This document shows, one piece after another, positions 1 to 10,899 of a stretch of 64,000 nucleotides of DNA. The stretch comes from Macrophomina tecta (Eukaryota; Ascomycota; Dothideomycetes; Botryosphaeriales; Botryosphaeriaceae): positions 992,001 through 1,056,000 of the forward strand of contig JAKSGN010000043.1 of NCBI GenBank assembly GCA_024180945.1, given 5' to 3'. Numbering within the stretch: the stretch's first letter is position 1; every line of letters starts with the position of its first letter. The position numbers and the translations under genes are program-made. The notes beneath the pieces were generated by a model. The model was not told the DNA's origin. It ran no database searches and saw nothing but the letters and a program-made list of their open reading frames with translations.

Positions 1-1875
1 TTTGCGACATGTAACAAGGTGCTCTCTAGATACGTGGAGCCAAGCTGTTTCAGCACAAAACACAAGAACATGGCGCCATGGTATTCCACGAGCTCTGGCA
101 GCTTTCAAACGCTTCCGTATCTGGTCGAAAAGGGTTCGTTTTGAGATGTGCTGAACGTCAAGTCCCCGTTCCGGTTTAGTAATGCGTCGGAGACCGTTTG
201 AAGCACCAATATAGATCGTCGAAAGCCCACGCAGAGCGGATGGCTCATCGGAAATATGAAGTAGCGCATCGGGGTAATAGATTCCATCTTCTGAATTCCA
301 AGCAACCCAGCTCCAGGCGGGGAGCATTGGCCGCCGATCAACTTGCCCAGTCTCACCGTCGAATTCGGGGAACCGAAAGCAGAGAGCGATGTAAAAGTAT
401 CTTGCAGGCAAACCGATGAAGAATCTTGTGCGTAGAAACTCCTCGAGAGCCTCGATTACATCACTGAATGCGTTAAGAGCGTCGCTGGGGTCGGTGAACT
501 CCCTTTCAACGTAAGATTTGGTCATGTCGCAGTAGGTCGAGAAGAAGCTGGTTGGTGATATTCCACGAAAGGACTCCTTCCAAAATGGATGTTCCATGTC
601 AGAGTCTTCAATGCGTAGTCTGTGGTCCACAGAATCAGGACCTTCAAGGACGGTATCCTCCTGCCAGGTTGCGGTATTACATCTAAAGAATAATTGATCC
701 CGGGAGAATATGAGCAGCCTTCTTGACAATATACCCTCCTGTTAGGTCCACCCTCTGGTGTTCCATTTGGAGTTTTCCACTGTCAGTCGATAGTCAACAC
801 CAGCGCAAGCTAATTTCAATCCTTTGGTGATTAGTGGCGGACGGCCCGGTCGCGTGGATTCCCGGATTCCAGGTAGAGGAGTCCAAGGGTCATCTCCCGA
901 GGCAGCAACAATTGTGACTATGGCGCCATTGTATATGGAGGCCATTGCGTTGATTTCCCGTTGTTTCTCGCCTGTCAGGTCTTGCTGGATACATAAAGAG
1001 TCTACCCAGAGATAGCCAATGCCAACGTTTTGGCACATTGTTACGGCGTCCCTGATTGTGCTTGGAATCTGGCTCGCGTACTTTGTGAGTCCTCCGGGCT
1101 TCTCCAGCGTTTGCACGGTAGTAGAATCCAGCAAAAGCTGCTCCTTTGTTCCCCATACGTAGCTCAGAGCAGCATACGCTACAGCTTCTCCAGAGTCTGT
1201 ACGGATTAGCTGGCCCGACATCACATCGATAAGCCTTGACGGCCATCCGGCAGTGGCCACCAGATGTGAGGAACAGCGAGGATGGTGTGTCTCCTCACAT
1301 CTTATGATCCAAGACCGGATGAGAGAGTAGTCGACGGTTGCTTTGACTTGCCTTCCATGGCCGAGCGCACCATCGGAACCATCTCGTATTAACATAATAG
1401 TCCCTTCCACATCTTCTCTATACATCAGTTCGTTTCGTTGTCGGCATTGGCTTATGCTGGCGTATTCATGCTGGACCAGTGAGGGCTCGATCCCGGCATT
1501 TGTCGACACCCGCAATCTGTTCGCGATGTACTTCAGATTACGCTCACTTTGCGCGTTAGTTGGTGGAACAGAGCAAACACAATGTATACATGTTACTTAC
1601 GCATCGATTACTTCCGCAAATAAGGAGCGGTAATAGTTGACGTACTTGTCATCCGAAGAGAGAAAAGCCAAACCAGGGCCTAGTATATCATTTGCAAGAG
1701 TGTCATGCACCAAAAAACAGAGTGGGCATGCAGCGCTAGCCCTTACGGTTGCCAGCTTCCGGCGTGTAGCAAGCCCCCAGCGTTCAGGATCATCCGGCGT
1801 CGTTGTGTGGAAAAAGGTTTCGGAGACCAGGTCGCTGCATTCTGCGCACAAAGAAGAGGATTCCCGAGCATTCAT
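1..1875 (-). pseudogene. HET-domain (heterokaryon incompatibility) gene with an internal stop, cut by the window edge
   Basis: HET proteins trigger cell death after fusion of genetically different hyphae. Exon 1 runs 1875-1601, a 54-nt intron lies at 1547-1600 (GTAAGT donor, CTAAC branch, CAAAG acceptor) and exon 2 runs from 1546 off the left edge. Visible HET blocks are the N-terminal Cys-containing region (LCAECSDL, CPLCFLV), YAALSYVWG, YLWVDSLCIQQD, ASIYNGAIVTIVAASG, the RGWT-QEGILSRR block and, further on, LPAWSWVAW. The frame is open across the whole region except for one TAA at 742-744, in the middle of the RGWTxQEG motif where the family usually has Tyr or Phe. Start chosen at the Met 10 residues before LCAECSDL; an in-frame ATG at 2046 would add 57 residues without HET similarity. 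The truncated product would lack the last HET block. A sequencing error or read-through cannot be excluded. Confidence 0.85.
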
Positions 1876-2922
1876 TGTAACAATGTAGCATTTATTCGAG
1901 TCGCGTTCCAGACGCACCGCGCGGAGATTCATATACTTGGATGCAACGTTGCTGCCTAGTGCGGGGTGGTCTGACTCTGGATGGCTTATCTCGTTTCCGA
2001 CAGGCGGTCGTGTATGCGGGCCGACACGTTGGCTACGCCGCCGCACATTTCAGGGACGAGCTTTTAAGACTCCTTTCAGTGAGGTTTCACTTGAGGAACG
2101 CTGTTGGTAGAGCTGTGATGCTGTCCAAGAATCGTTTCTGCTCAATGTATTGAGCTGGCCAAAAACCGCAATCCTGCCCAGCTGTGCTTGTCGGCCGGCC
2201 TAGGAAATCTACAAATTATAGATGTCAATAGCAATCTTGCTGTGGCAAATCCGAACCCGGCACAGACAAGCTCTGGATACCCCGCCGCCCTAGGCTTCGA
2301 CGAGCACCAGGTCCTCAGAGCAGCCTTGAGGCCGCCTAATGACTGGCAAGAGGTGCAAAGCACGCGTCCGATTAATTTTGAAAAGGGGGCGGGTTGGAGT
2401 AAAACGCCAGGTAGGGGTACGTGACGGGCTTTCTGGATCTGCGGAGAGCCGGTTCGCGCCTGATCGGGCAACGTGTTGATGGTTGCGGCGGAAAGGGCCA
2501 GAACTATCTAAGCACCGAAGCCCGATTGGCAGAGCAGAACAAATACGGGCCGCATCTAAGCTCAGCGCGTCATCTTCGCGCCGTACTGCAGCACAGATCA
2601 ACACAGTGGCCCTCCAGTCGATGATGCTCCGGTTAGCAGACTACTATTAGCCTCAGCAAAATCGTGCGTTCCTGCGTTGAAAGTACAACGCGAGCTCTGT
2701 ACGGCCTTTACTCTCGGATGACGCATAAAAGTGCTTCGCAAAGGTCCTTAGCGGCCGGAGTATCGCGCATGAACTGCACCTAGGTTAGTCACCGGCGAAA
2801 CTCTAGTTTCTCGGAATTGTCAAGAAAGCTCTAGGAAGGACTCGAGCAGGTCGAGGCGTTGGTTTAAATGCTATTAGGATAACTAAGTTAGTTACATTAG
2901 AGGATTCCTAGCCATCGATAGT
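1876..2922. other. No gene recognised
   Basis: Upstream region of the HET gene. Several short overlapping open frames occur on both strands (for example 2142-2471 minus and 2188-2424 plus), but none has a family signature or splice-linked continuation. From about 2860 the sequence becomes AT-rich with many TAG/CTA words, the look of mutated repeat DNA. Confidence 0.5.
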
Positions 2923-3159
2923 TTGTTACCTAGTAATCCTACTAAGTTAGTAAGCTACGCCACTAATTTTACCCTAGTAGGTAAAACAGGTCTAAAGAGG
3001 AGCCTATACGGTCTCCCTCTACGAGATATGCTAATCTATGCGAACTGGTCTTCATCAATTGTACGAGGCTGTCAATTAGACCCTTTCCAGCACATACGAC
3101 CTTTATTTCGGATTAGATTTTATGTCCCGCAAACGCTGGCGAAAGTTCGTAGATGGTAG
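2923..3159 (+). pseudogene. Copia-type reverse transcriptase relic
   Basis: A short open frame contains VGKTGLKRSLYGLP followed by a Trp-containing stretch and LDPFQHIRPLF. This resembles the GK-x-x-x-L-x-(R/K)-(A/S)-L-Y-G-L block that opens the reverse transcriptase of fungal Ty1/Copia elements. It has no start codon context, no flanking LTR was found, and the next catalytic block (YVDD) is missing; the frame ends shortly after RFYVP, where that block would be expected. The surrounding sequence is AT-rich and full of stops, so this is read as an old mutated fragment. Recognition rests on one block only. Confidence 0.4.
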
Positions 3160-3790
3160 CATTATAATGGATGCGAAGCCTGTAGGTATCAATATCTATG
3201 GGGTATTGCAAAGGCTACAAGGATTATGGTTGTGATGCGTAAGCGAATAAGTCAATAATTATGACTTGTGTCAAGTCGTAGGTTCCTGAGACTGAGTAAG
3301 AGTGACATAAAGAGAGAAATAATTAAGTGCTGCCTATTATTCTGACTGTCCTTCTGAATAACGGGGAAAGAGTTTGAACTTATATACATGAATCTGAAGT
3401 AATAGAACCGAGAATGTAAAATTATCCGAAGAAGTGATATAGAAGGGCATTGGGCATGAATAGTGGTAAAGCGACGCCTTCCTCGTCTCTAGTAGAATCT
3501 TCGAGAGATTATAGTAGATATAGTGTAATGCAAGAAAATAAAAACGAAGGTCGTAATCGAGGGGAAAAAAAAATTAAAGTATACACTTGGTGAAGGAATA
3601 ATTTAAGTGCATGGGACACCGCAAAGAAAGCTAGCTGTTTGGTTGAGGGAAAGATGCGTGAGTGGATGGTGAGCGCAGTGATTAACACTAGTACTCCCAA
3701 AGCCTTCGAGAAAGCGTGAAGCATAGAAATATGCCGCGTCTGAACTTCTTTCCCAAGACCCTCTTCCGCATTTTTACCCATATTTAGTGC
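3160..3790. other. AT-rich, no gene recognised
   Basis: Mostly low-GC sequence with stops in all frames. It is downstream of the RALF-like gene and may contain its 3' region. The minus-strand frame at 3509-3781 is hydrophobic but has no family signature. Confidence 0.5.
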
Positions 3791-4201
3791 TTAGATGGGG
3801 CCCTGAGTAGAAGTTTGATCATTGACCCACGCTAGCATCTCGCTCGAAGGGCATTGGGTCCATTCCGTAAACATCGATCGGCATCGAGTGATCGCACTGC
3901 AACCCCTGCTATACGGGTTCGCCTGCGCACCGGGTCTGCAGTTGTAATAGCTCGCTCCGCGGCGAGAGCAGGGCACCGAGTTTCTGTTAAGAGCTCCGTA
4001 GCAGATAACTCTTCCCGTCTCCTCGGTTTCTCTTTTGCCAATGTGTGATTCGGCATAGATTTCTTCTCCGGTGCCTTGGTGGGGATCCAGGTCGTCCAAG
4101 GCGTTGCCCGGAAGTTTGGCGTGGTCATTGGTGATGGGGCTGCCGTGGACAGTTGAGAAGGCCAACAAATAGGCGGTGAGAGTGAAGTTGAGGATGCGCA
4201 T
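3791..4201 (-). CDS. Secreted RALF-like peptide precursor (plant hormone mimic)
   Basis: A 136-residue single-exon protein. Residues 1-20 form a signal peptide ending near HG|SP. A KR pair at 56-57 could be a Kex2 site, releasing a C-terminal peptide with six Cys (67, 78, 88, 101, 107, 117). Residues 66-108 match the mature core of plant Rapid Alkalinization Factor: ICYGAL in place of YISYGAL, then PCSRRGASYYNC, GAQANPYSRGC and AITRCR, including the four Cys that form the two RALF disulfides. Plant RALFs bind FERONIA-type receptor kinases and alkalinise the apoplast; RALF homologues are known from some plant-pathogenic fungi. The plant S1P cleavage motif (RRxL) is not seen. About 28 residues beyond the core (WTQCPSS and the tail) are not typical of plant RALF. 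A TATA box lies 112 nt upstream, and a mutated Ty3 element begins 750 bp away. Secretion and activity are inferred. Confidence 0.9.
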   Translation of the reverse strand: MRILNFTLTAYLLAFSTVHGSPITNDHAKLPGNALDDLDPHQGTGEEIYAESHIGKRETEETGRVICYGALNRNSVPCSRRGASYYNCRPGAQANPYSRGCSAITRCRSMFTEWTQCPSSEMLAWVNDQTSTQGPI

Positions 4202-4312
4202 GTTGAGTTGTGGTTGGATAAGAGTGAAGGCTCCAATGGAACAATAGATTACTGGAGGTAATGAGAGATGTTTGTGACTGTGTTTTCTGCTTCTTGTGAT
4301 TCTAGACGACCA

Positions 4313-4320
4313 TATTTATA
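4313..4320 (-). promoter_or_regulatory. TATA box of the RALF-like gene
   Basis: TATAAATA on the minus strand, 112 nt before the ATG at 4201. The spacing suits a fungal core promoter with a short leader. Confidence 0.5.
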
Positions 4321-4943
4321 TGAACCACCCCCCGCTCGATGTTGCGTTTGCAGGAGGTTCCGGCCACAAATGCCGCCATACAAACAAGACTTTTAGTGAG
4401 GTTGGCTCAACGGTGTGTTGTCCACATGTCACCCCTCCATCACAGCTACTCAGGGACCCTTTGAGCCTAGGGGTATTGCATTAAGTTTAAATAGAGTTTC
4501 CATCGGTCTCAAGACTTGTAACCAAGGAAGCTTCATGACTATGAATCGCAGGGCTCTTGTACCCATATGCGTTCTTACGCCTAGGATAAATAAAAGGCTC
4601 TGTTGGGTGTATATTTTTACTCTGTCTTGCACCATGTTCGTTGCACTCGAAGGGAAAGACATTATGGAGGTACTCCTAAGACGAGGCACTCGCGGCAATA
4701 ATGCTCCAATCCTAAAAGTACGTCAAATTGTTGAAACGAAAGAAACGTGGCGCCACTCTGAGAATTTGGGCTGGCAGAAGGTGCTGAAATCCAATGAAAA
4801 TAAGTCTTATTTACTAGCCAGCTGGACGGTGCGCTACCGTTAGCGTTACACTAGCTGAAATTAGAGGCCCGACCCGCTTCTAGCCCTTCGATTATCCGCG
4901 TGTTAATGATATCTAGTGCGATGCTAAGCTCGTATAAGAATGG

Positions 4944-4948
4944 GTAAA
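4944..4948. repeat. Left target-site duplication (GTAAA)
   Basis: GTAAA directly precedes the left LTR and is repeated at 12806-12810 directly after the right LTR. It fixes the element ends and shows an LTR insertion without later rearrangement. Confidence 0.9.
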
Positions 4949-5394
4949 TATAACGAGCGGGCCTCTGCCTCTAAAGATCCAAACACCAAAGAGGGAGAAA
5001 ACCTATTAAGGGGGTTTTCCTTAAGTGGGTACAAGAAGAGGGTGAGAGCAAGTCGAACACGTAATAAGACTAAGCACTGCGTGCGAAGGCCGTATTACTA
5101 ATAATATACTAAATTATTATTAAAGTTGACCACGAAGGTTAAAACTATCTAAAGAGCGTAGTTTATATACTAGTAGAAAATATATATAATCTATATGCTT
5201 AGTAAAGGTGTTGCGCTTAGTAACTAATCGCGACTATTCTACTAAGTAGTTAGGTTAACCTACTTAATTTCTAGGCGAGTGGGTCCGACTGATCGCGGGA
5301 GTTACGTGATTCCTAACCTATATCTCTTTGGTTCTGCTCGTCTTCGGCGGGGCTGTTTTTATCTTTATTACCCTGTGTAGGCTGCGCCGTAATA
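4949..5394 (-). repeat. 3' LTR of the Ty3 element (left copy)
   Basis: 446 bp, same length as the right copy. It begins TATAACGAGCGGG and ends GCGCCGTAATA, so the canonical TG...CA ends are mutated to TA...TA, both by transitions. It contains the region just upstream of the antisense gene that starts at 5493 and may supply its promoter. Confidence 0.93.
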
Positions 5395-5492
5395 CTATCC
5401 CCCCCCTTAAGGATCTTCGGCCCGAAGATTTATCCGTGTTGCCTATTTCCCTATATTTTCCTCTGGGATTGCTTTCTTTCCGTAAGTCCACC

Positions 5493-6297
5493 ATGTCTAA
5501 ACGGAAGCGGGATACGACTAAGGAGCGCCATCGTTTAGTAGCCTTAGTAGAGTTGGTTTCCTTGCCTTCATCGCGTCCTTGTTTCGATTGTGAGTTGAAC
5601 GGTACGGTTTATAAGGTTGCTCCGAACTATGATCGTTGCGGGGCTTGTATTGCGAAGGGTGCAACGATATATAATACGAAGAAGATATCGCTCTCCGGGG
5701 GTGCGTTTCTTTTTGTTTTGTTGGTCGGATTTTTGCTAATTGTCGCTAGCCTTAAGTCTTCGGCGGGAGCAAGAAAAGTTGAAAGCTAAAGAGGCCGAGG
5801 CGTACGAGAAGTTTCTTACTTTCCTAGCTAAGCTAAATCGTTTGTAAGAGGCGTTGAGCTATTAGTAGAAAGAGTTAGGTACTACCGCTGCCTGGTTGGA
5901 GTGGTTGCGCAAGAATTAGCGACTGTTAGAAGAGCGTGGTTATAAGGCTCTTCTTTCTGAGTTGGGTAGTCTGGATGCGCTGAGCGAGTATAATCGTCGT
6001 AAGGCGGAGGAGCTTCTGGCAGCGTTGGCGGCGGATGAGGGGGACGATTTTGACCCTGAAGGTTCTGAGGGTCCGTCCGCGTTAAAACGGCTATGTTACG
6101 CGACGGTGGGGTCTACTGCGCCGTAGGAGGCTGTGCTGGCCGAGTCTGCTGGCGAGCCTGCTGGCGCGAGGTCTCCGCGTTCTCCTGGGCCGGTGAATTC
6201 TGCTCGTTTATTACCGTTCCTGGTGTGGGATGTTGCGGCTCTTGAGGGTCTTCCGTTGTTCTCGCTCGAGGACGGCCTCGTTTCCGCGGGAGGTTAG
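5493..6297 (+). pseudogene. Antisense, intron-containing Zn-cluster/coiled-coil gene carried by the Ty3 element
   Basis: Runs opposite to gag-pol. ATG 5493 has strong context (CCACCATG). Exon 1 (5493-5700) encodes a basic start and CFDC...CGAC pairs; with Tyr at the expected third and sixth ligand positions the spacing C-x2-C-x6-Y-x8-C-x2-C-x7-Y resembles a Zn2Cys6-type cluster in which two Cys codons have become Tyr (G to A). Intron 5701-5749 (49 nt) has GTGCGT donor, GCTAAT branch and TAG acceptor. Exon 2 (5750-6297) joins in frame to a Glu/Lys/Leu-rich probable coiled coil, an acidic stretch and a Ser/Pro-rich tail. Five in-frame stops (one TAA, four TAG) all fit CAA/CAG mutated by C to T. 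The function is unknown; a DNA-binding or Gag-interacting accessory protein is possible. An ordinary host gene captured by the element is the main alternative. Confidence 0.7.
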
Positions 6298-6449
6298 GGT
6301 TCTGGCGATGGAATTCCGTAATAAGGTCTAGGTATATATCGTTCTTTAGTATCTACTAGTTGTCTTTGTTCCCGTAACCTTTCTATTTGACGAGATATTT
6401 GAGCTAACGGCCGAACCGCTTATAGTCTAGAATCTTTTTAACTAGGTAC

Positions 6450-7600
6450 TGGTCTTCTTTGGCGTTAGGGTTTTCTGGTATAATTTCTTCTTAAGTTTCT
6501 GGGATAGTAACGTTTTTTAGTGCTAGCTCGAGCATTACTACGTAAAAGGTGGAATTTATCCGTAAGTTAGATAACTTAAGTCGATACGTAACTTCTTCGA
6601 GTTTTTCTGTAATTTCGAATGGACTAATTTTCTTAAAATCTAATTTGTCGCTCGGTCGCTTTGATTTAATGTTTTTTGTAAGAAGGTATACTTTATTTCC
6701 CTTTTTAAGGTTTGATGCCGCCTGGTGCCGTCTGTTGTAGTATTTGGATATTATAATTCGTATATATTCGAGGTTGAGACTAATGGCTTTATATAATTCT
6801 CTTAGCTACTCGGCCTTAAGAACGCCTTTCTAGGCTAATTTTTTGCTTGGAATAGCTTCTCTATACGCGTCTAGTTCGAACCTATAGTTAGTAAAGAACG
6901 GAGATACGTTGGTTAACTCTTATTTAGCGCTGTTATAGGCGAATTGTGCTATAGGTAGCTATGTAGCCTAGTTATCCTATGGGTAGTTAATGTAATAGCG
7001 AAGATACTACTCGAGAGTCCGGTTTATTCGTTTCGTCTAACCGTCGGTTTGCGCGTGTATCGTTATAGAGAGTTTATTCTTTGCTCTAAGCTAGCGTATA
7101 AGCGTTTGCTAAAATTTAGATCTTATTAGTTTATTTCTATTTGAAACTAATACTTCCGGTATTCCGTAATCCGCGAAGATATATCGGAGAAACGTATGGG
7201 CTAGCTATTCTATATTTAATGCTTCTAGGTAGGGTAAGAAGTAGGCGTACTTCGTAAGTGTTGATAAAGACTAGGATCGAGTTGAACTTAACTTCTATAA
7301 GCGAATCTCTGGATTTTGGTAGCTTCGTGATAAAGTCTAGTGTGATTTATTGCTATGGTCGTTCTGGTACTTCTAGGGGTTGTAGTTGTTCGTACGGAGC
7401 GTATGTCGCGGCTTTGCTTTGGATATAAAGGTCGTATTGCGAAACTATACGCTGGACTATTTTTTGTAATCCCGGAAAGTAGAAGTTTTGTGTGATTCTC
7501 TCGGTTGTCCTGTCGATGCCCTAATGTCTATACGCGGGTGCTACGTGTATATTTTTGACGAATGCTTCTCGTAGTCTTGTTAGGATATAGATTAATTCTT
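6450..7600 (-). pseudogene. Ty3 integrase region
   Basis: The minus strand at about 7311-7350 reads LDFITKLPKSRD followed by SILVF, matching the start of the gypsy integrase catalytic core (LDFIxxLPxS...DSILVIVDR). Many stops interrupt it. Boundaries are approximate. It is the last pol domain before the antisense gene. Confidence 0.75.
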
Positions 7601-7899
7601 TGAAGAGAAGTGTTTCTTTTCTATCTCGAGTAATACGCGGGTTATCTTTAAGCGCTAAAAGTTCCTGCGCGAAGGAGTTCTAAGCGTATACTTCTTGGAT
7701 CTTCTAATGCTACGGGTTTGACTCGATGCGAAGCATTGGGAAAGACTATTTAATAAGGGTAAGCGATTTATCGCTTATTTACTATAGTACTACGGGTTGC
7801 GGCTCGATTCTTTCTTCTATATAGTCTATTCTTCTACTAAGCGCGTTAGCGGCGGCGTTATCTATACCTTTTCTATATATAATCTTGAAATTGTAGGAT

Positions 7900-8260
7900 G
7901 CTAATTCTTATAACTAGTAAACCTGTCGTCGGTTCAGCTCTTTGGTCGTGGTGAAGCGCGTAAGATTTTAATAGTTATAATATACTATTACCTACTGTTT
8001 GGCTTCTTCTAGGTAGTGTCTCTAGTGCTTAAATACTAAGACGATAGCTAAGAGCTCCTTATTATGGGTATTGTAGTTGAGCTCTGCCGGGGTAAACTTT
8101 TTTAAGTAGAACGCGATTAGATGCTATCTACCTTTATCGTTAGGCTGGCTAAGATATACTCCTAGGGCGAATCCTAACGTATTAGTTTCTACTTCGATTG
8201 GTTTGTCGGGATCGTAGATCCCTAAGACGGGTGCTTTATAAAATATTCTTTTTAACGAAT
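7900..8260 (-). pseudogene. Ty3 RNase H region
   Basis: The minus strand at about 8130-8240 reads LGIYDPDKPIEVETN, then GFALGVYLSQ, matching the gypsy RNase H opening (..DPxxPxxxETDASxxAxGxxLSQ). The usual catalytic Asp of ETD is Asn here, consistent with a G-to-A change in the coding strand. Confidence 0.7.
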
Positions 8261-8399
8261 CGAAGGCTTGCTATTAATCGTCTTTCTATTAGAAGCTATA
8301 CTTCTTCTAAGTAAGTCGTGTTAAAGGTTTTGTGATCTTTAAATAGTTCTAGATGAACTTCCTATAGAAGTTCGCGAACCTAAGAAAGAACTATACTTT

Positions 8400-9130
8400 C
8401 TTAATCGTTTTTAGTACTAGCTATTTTCTAATAGAATCTAGTTTCGAGTCGTCTATACTAATATATCTAGGGGTAATAATAAAGCCTAAGAATTCTGTTC
8501 TTTATATATACTACTCGTACTTATTAGGTGCGATGGTTAGGTTCTTAGCTTAGAGGGTTTCTAGGACTTTTCTAATATGCTTCTTGTGTTCCTCGAGTGT
8601 TTCTAAGAAGATGAGGATATCGTCGAGGTATACTAGGTAGAAGATGTCTAAGTATTCGCGTAGCGTGTCGTTAACGAGCGACTGGAATATTGCTAGCGCG
8701 TTAGTAAGCCCGAATAGTATTACCGTGTACTCGTAGAGTCCTAGCCTTGTTCTAAAGGCTATCTTCTATTCTTCCCCTTCTTTAATTCTAACTAGGTAAT
8801 AACCGTCCTGGAGGTCTAGTTTCGTAAAGTACTTCGTATTCCCTAACTTATCCTAGAGCTCGTCGATGCGTGGGAGCGGGTATCGGTTCTTAATCGTAAT
8901 ATCGTTAAGTTATCGATAGTCGACGTAGAGGCGTAACTTGCTATTCTTCTTAGGAACGAAGAGGATCGGATATCTGGCTAATAACGTTAATAGCCGAATA
9001 TATCCTCGCTTGAGGTTCTTCTCGATATATTTCTTTAAAGCCTCTATTTTCTTCTTCGATAAGAAGTAGATAGGCTTATAAGCCGGTTTCGTTTCTAGCT
9101 TAAGCGGAATCTTGTAGTTCTATAGTTAAT
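8400..9130 (-). pseudogene. Ty3 reverse transcriptase region
   Basis: The minus strand at about 8590-8640 reads [11 protein letters not shown] followed by ETLEEHK, the catalytic YxDD box and helix of gypsy reverse transcriptases. Both Asp survive. Stops lie on either side, so no functional polymerase can be made. Confidence 0.85.
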
Positions 9131-10239
9131 ACTTTAGTAAGTCTCCCTTTTCTCTTTCTTAGTAAACGGTAACTAAGTCCTAATACTCTTCGGGTATTGT
9201 TTCTATTTCTAGGATTAGAGGTGTTTCTTGTGGTTGCTGCTATATCTCTAAACTATCGTATTATTCTCTTTTGATTCTCGTAGGATCGTCTTCTTTGATA
9301 GGAGTTAAATAGTTCTTATCTCTTAGCCTTTCCCGTTAGGCCCTGGCTAATACTCTTTATTGCACCGCCGGTAAGGGTTTAATATATATAAGGTAGACCT
9401 GTTGTTCTTAGCGTTATATACGCCTAAATGCCTCTCCTAAGATTATCTAGACGTTTACGGGAGGTTTTAGGGCTGCTAATTACTTCCGCGAAGCCTTACT
9501 CTTAGCCTTACGCTTTCTCCGTATAGTTCTTCGTAATAAGTGTTGTATCTGATTTTTGGGAATACTTAACTTAGTAGGGCTTACTCCGCTTAAGGCGCTG
9601 TATTTTACCGAGGAGGCGGTGTTTCGTACGCTATAGTTCTAGTCCTATCTTAGGCCTTTCTTAAGGTTGCTATTAATGCTGTCGTTGCTGGGCCTTACGC
9701 TATTGTTTAAGTCTTTCGTTTCTTCTAATAATTTAAGGGTATTGTTTCGCTTAGTAGGGCTTATTCCTGCGATAGAATTATATTTTACTAAGGAGGCTTC
9801 GCCTTCTACGTCGCAGTTCTAGTTCTAACTTATACTATTATTGGAGTCGCCTATATAGCTGCTATATTTAGGCCTTATACTAGCTACTTCCCGTTTTATA
9901 CTAAAGATATATCCTTAAAAGATATCTAGTAGCTCTTATTTAATATTCTTATAACTACTTTTAGGGTTTTCGATAATATTCCAAATATCCTATTGTAGGA
10001 AGAGTATATCGCTCGCCTAGTTAATAAGGGGGTTGCGAGTCCTAAGCTAAGGTATTCTAAGAATAACGTCGTGTCCCGGGATTCTTTAGATATTAAAGGT
10101 AACCTAATTAGGGTATTCGTTAACTTCTAGTAAGACTTCTTCTATTTCGATACGTATCTATTCTTCTCTATAGTCGGCGTTTCTTCCGTCGAATTCGCTA
10201 AGAGAGTAGGGTTCTTTCTTTTTTCGATAAGGGATGTTT

Positions 10240-10330
10240 AATTCTTATACTAGCTCGTTATGAATAAAGTCTTCGCTTAATCCGCTATCGACTAGTATCG
10301 AGATCTTGCGTTCTTGTAGGATTTCGGTAA
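10240..10330 (-). pseudogene. Ty3 aspartic protease active-site region
   Basis: The minus strand at about 10260-10310 reads ILVDSGLSEDFIH, the retroviral-type protease motif (LVDSGAS-x-x-F). It lies between gag and reverse transcriptase, as expected for Ty3. Confidence 0.7.
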
Positions 10331-10899
10331 TCTTAAATTATTTCTAAAGTTTCTTTCCGGTGAGAGTTTCCGTATTCGATATACGTAATACTATATAAAG
10401 GGACCTAGACTACGGCCTCTAAGTTAATTCTAATGCCGTAGGGCCGTCTAGTTTTTTAGCTTTGGGTAGCCGTGGACTTTACTATATATATAGTCTTTCT
10501 ATTTGTTAACTTAGAGGTATACTTACTTCTAGTTAGTTTATTTATTAGTACGTAACTATTTCCGCTAGTAGACTATATCCTTTCGTATCTAGTATTGGAA
10601 AGTTGGTATGTTAAGTTTCTCGTCTGGTATCTACTAAAGTGTGTGGTTCTAGATGGTTACCGTGTTATATTAGTAAAGAATTCTTGCTAACTCTCGGAGG
10701 GAGTTATAGTCTACTTACTATCGAGCGGTTATTTCTTAATAATAAAGTATTACGAGCGCGGTTTTCTTCGTAACGATAAGTTCGTACTTCTTTTTATCTT
10801 GCTCGATTTGGGTTTCCTAGAGGGTCCCTTGGCGCTATATTTATAGTACTATAAGGGCTAATCCTCTCTCGTAGGGAATCTAGATTACCTAGGCGAGTT

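Larger units (their letters stand above)
4202..4948. other. Upstream region of the RALF-like gene; no other gene seen
   Basis: Contains the probable promoter of the RALF-like gene. A plus-strand open frame at 4415-4843 shows no recognisable family and lies across the likely promoter, so it was not called. The last part before the LTR is AT-rich. Confidence 0.5.

Noticed and set aside
742..760. Intron ending at CTAACAG to explain the HET stop
   Set aside because: Branch and acceptor would touch, and any donor would remove conserved HET sequence.
6549..6740. Plus-strand 63-codon frame inside the Ty3 element
   Set aside because: Opposite strand of the integrase region; chance frame in mutated DNA.
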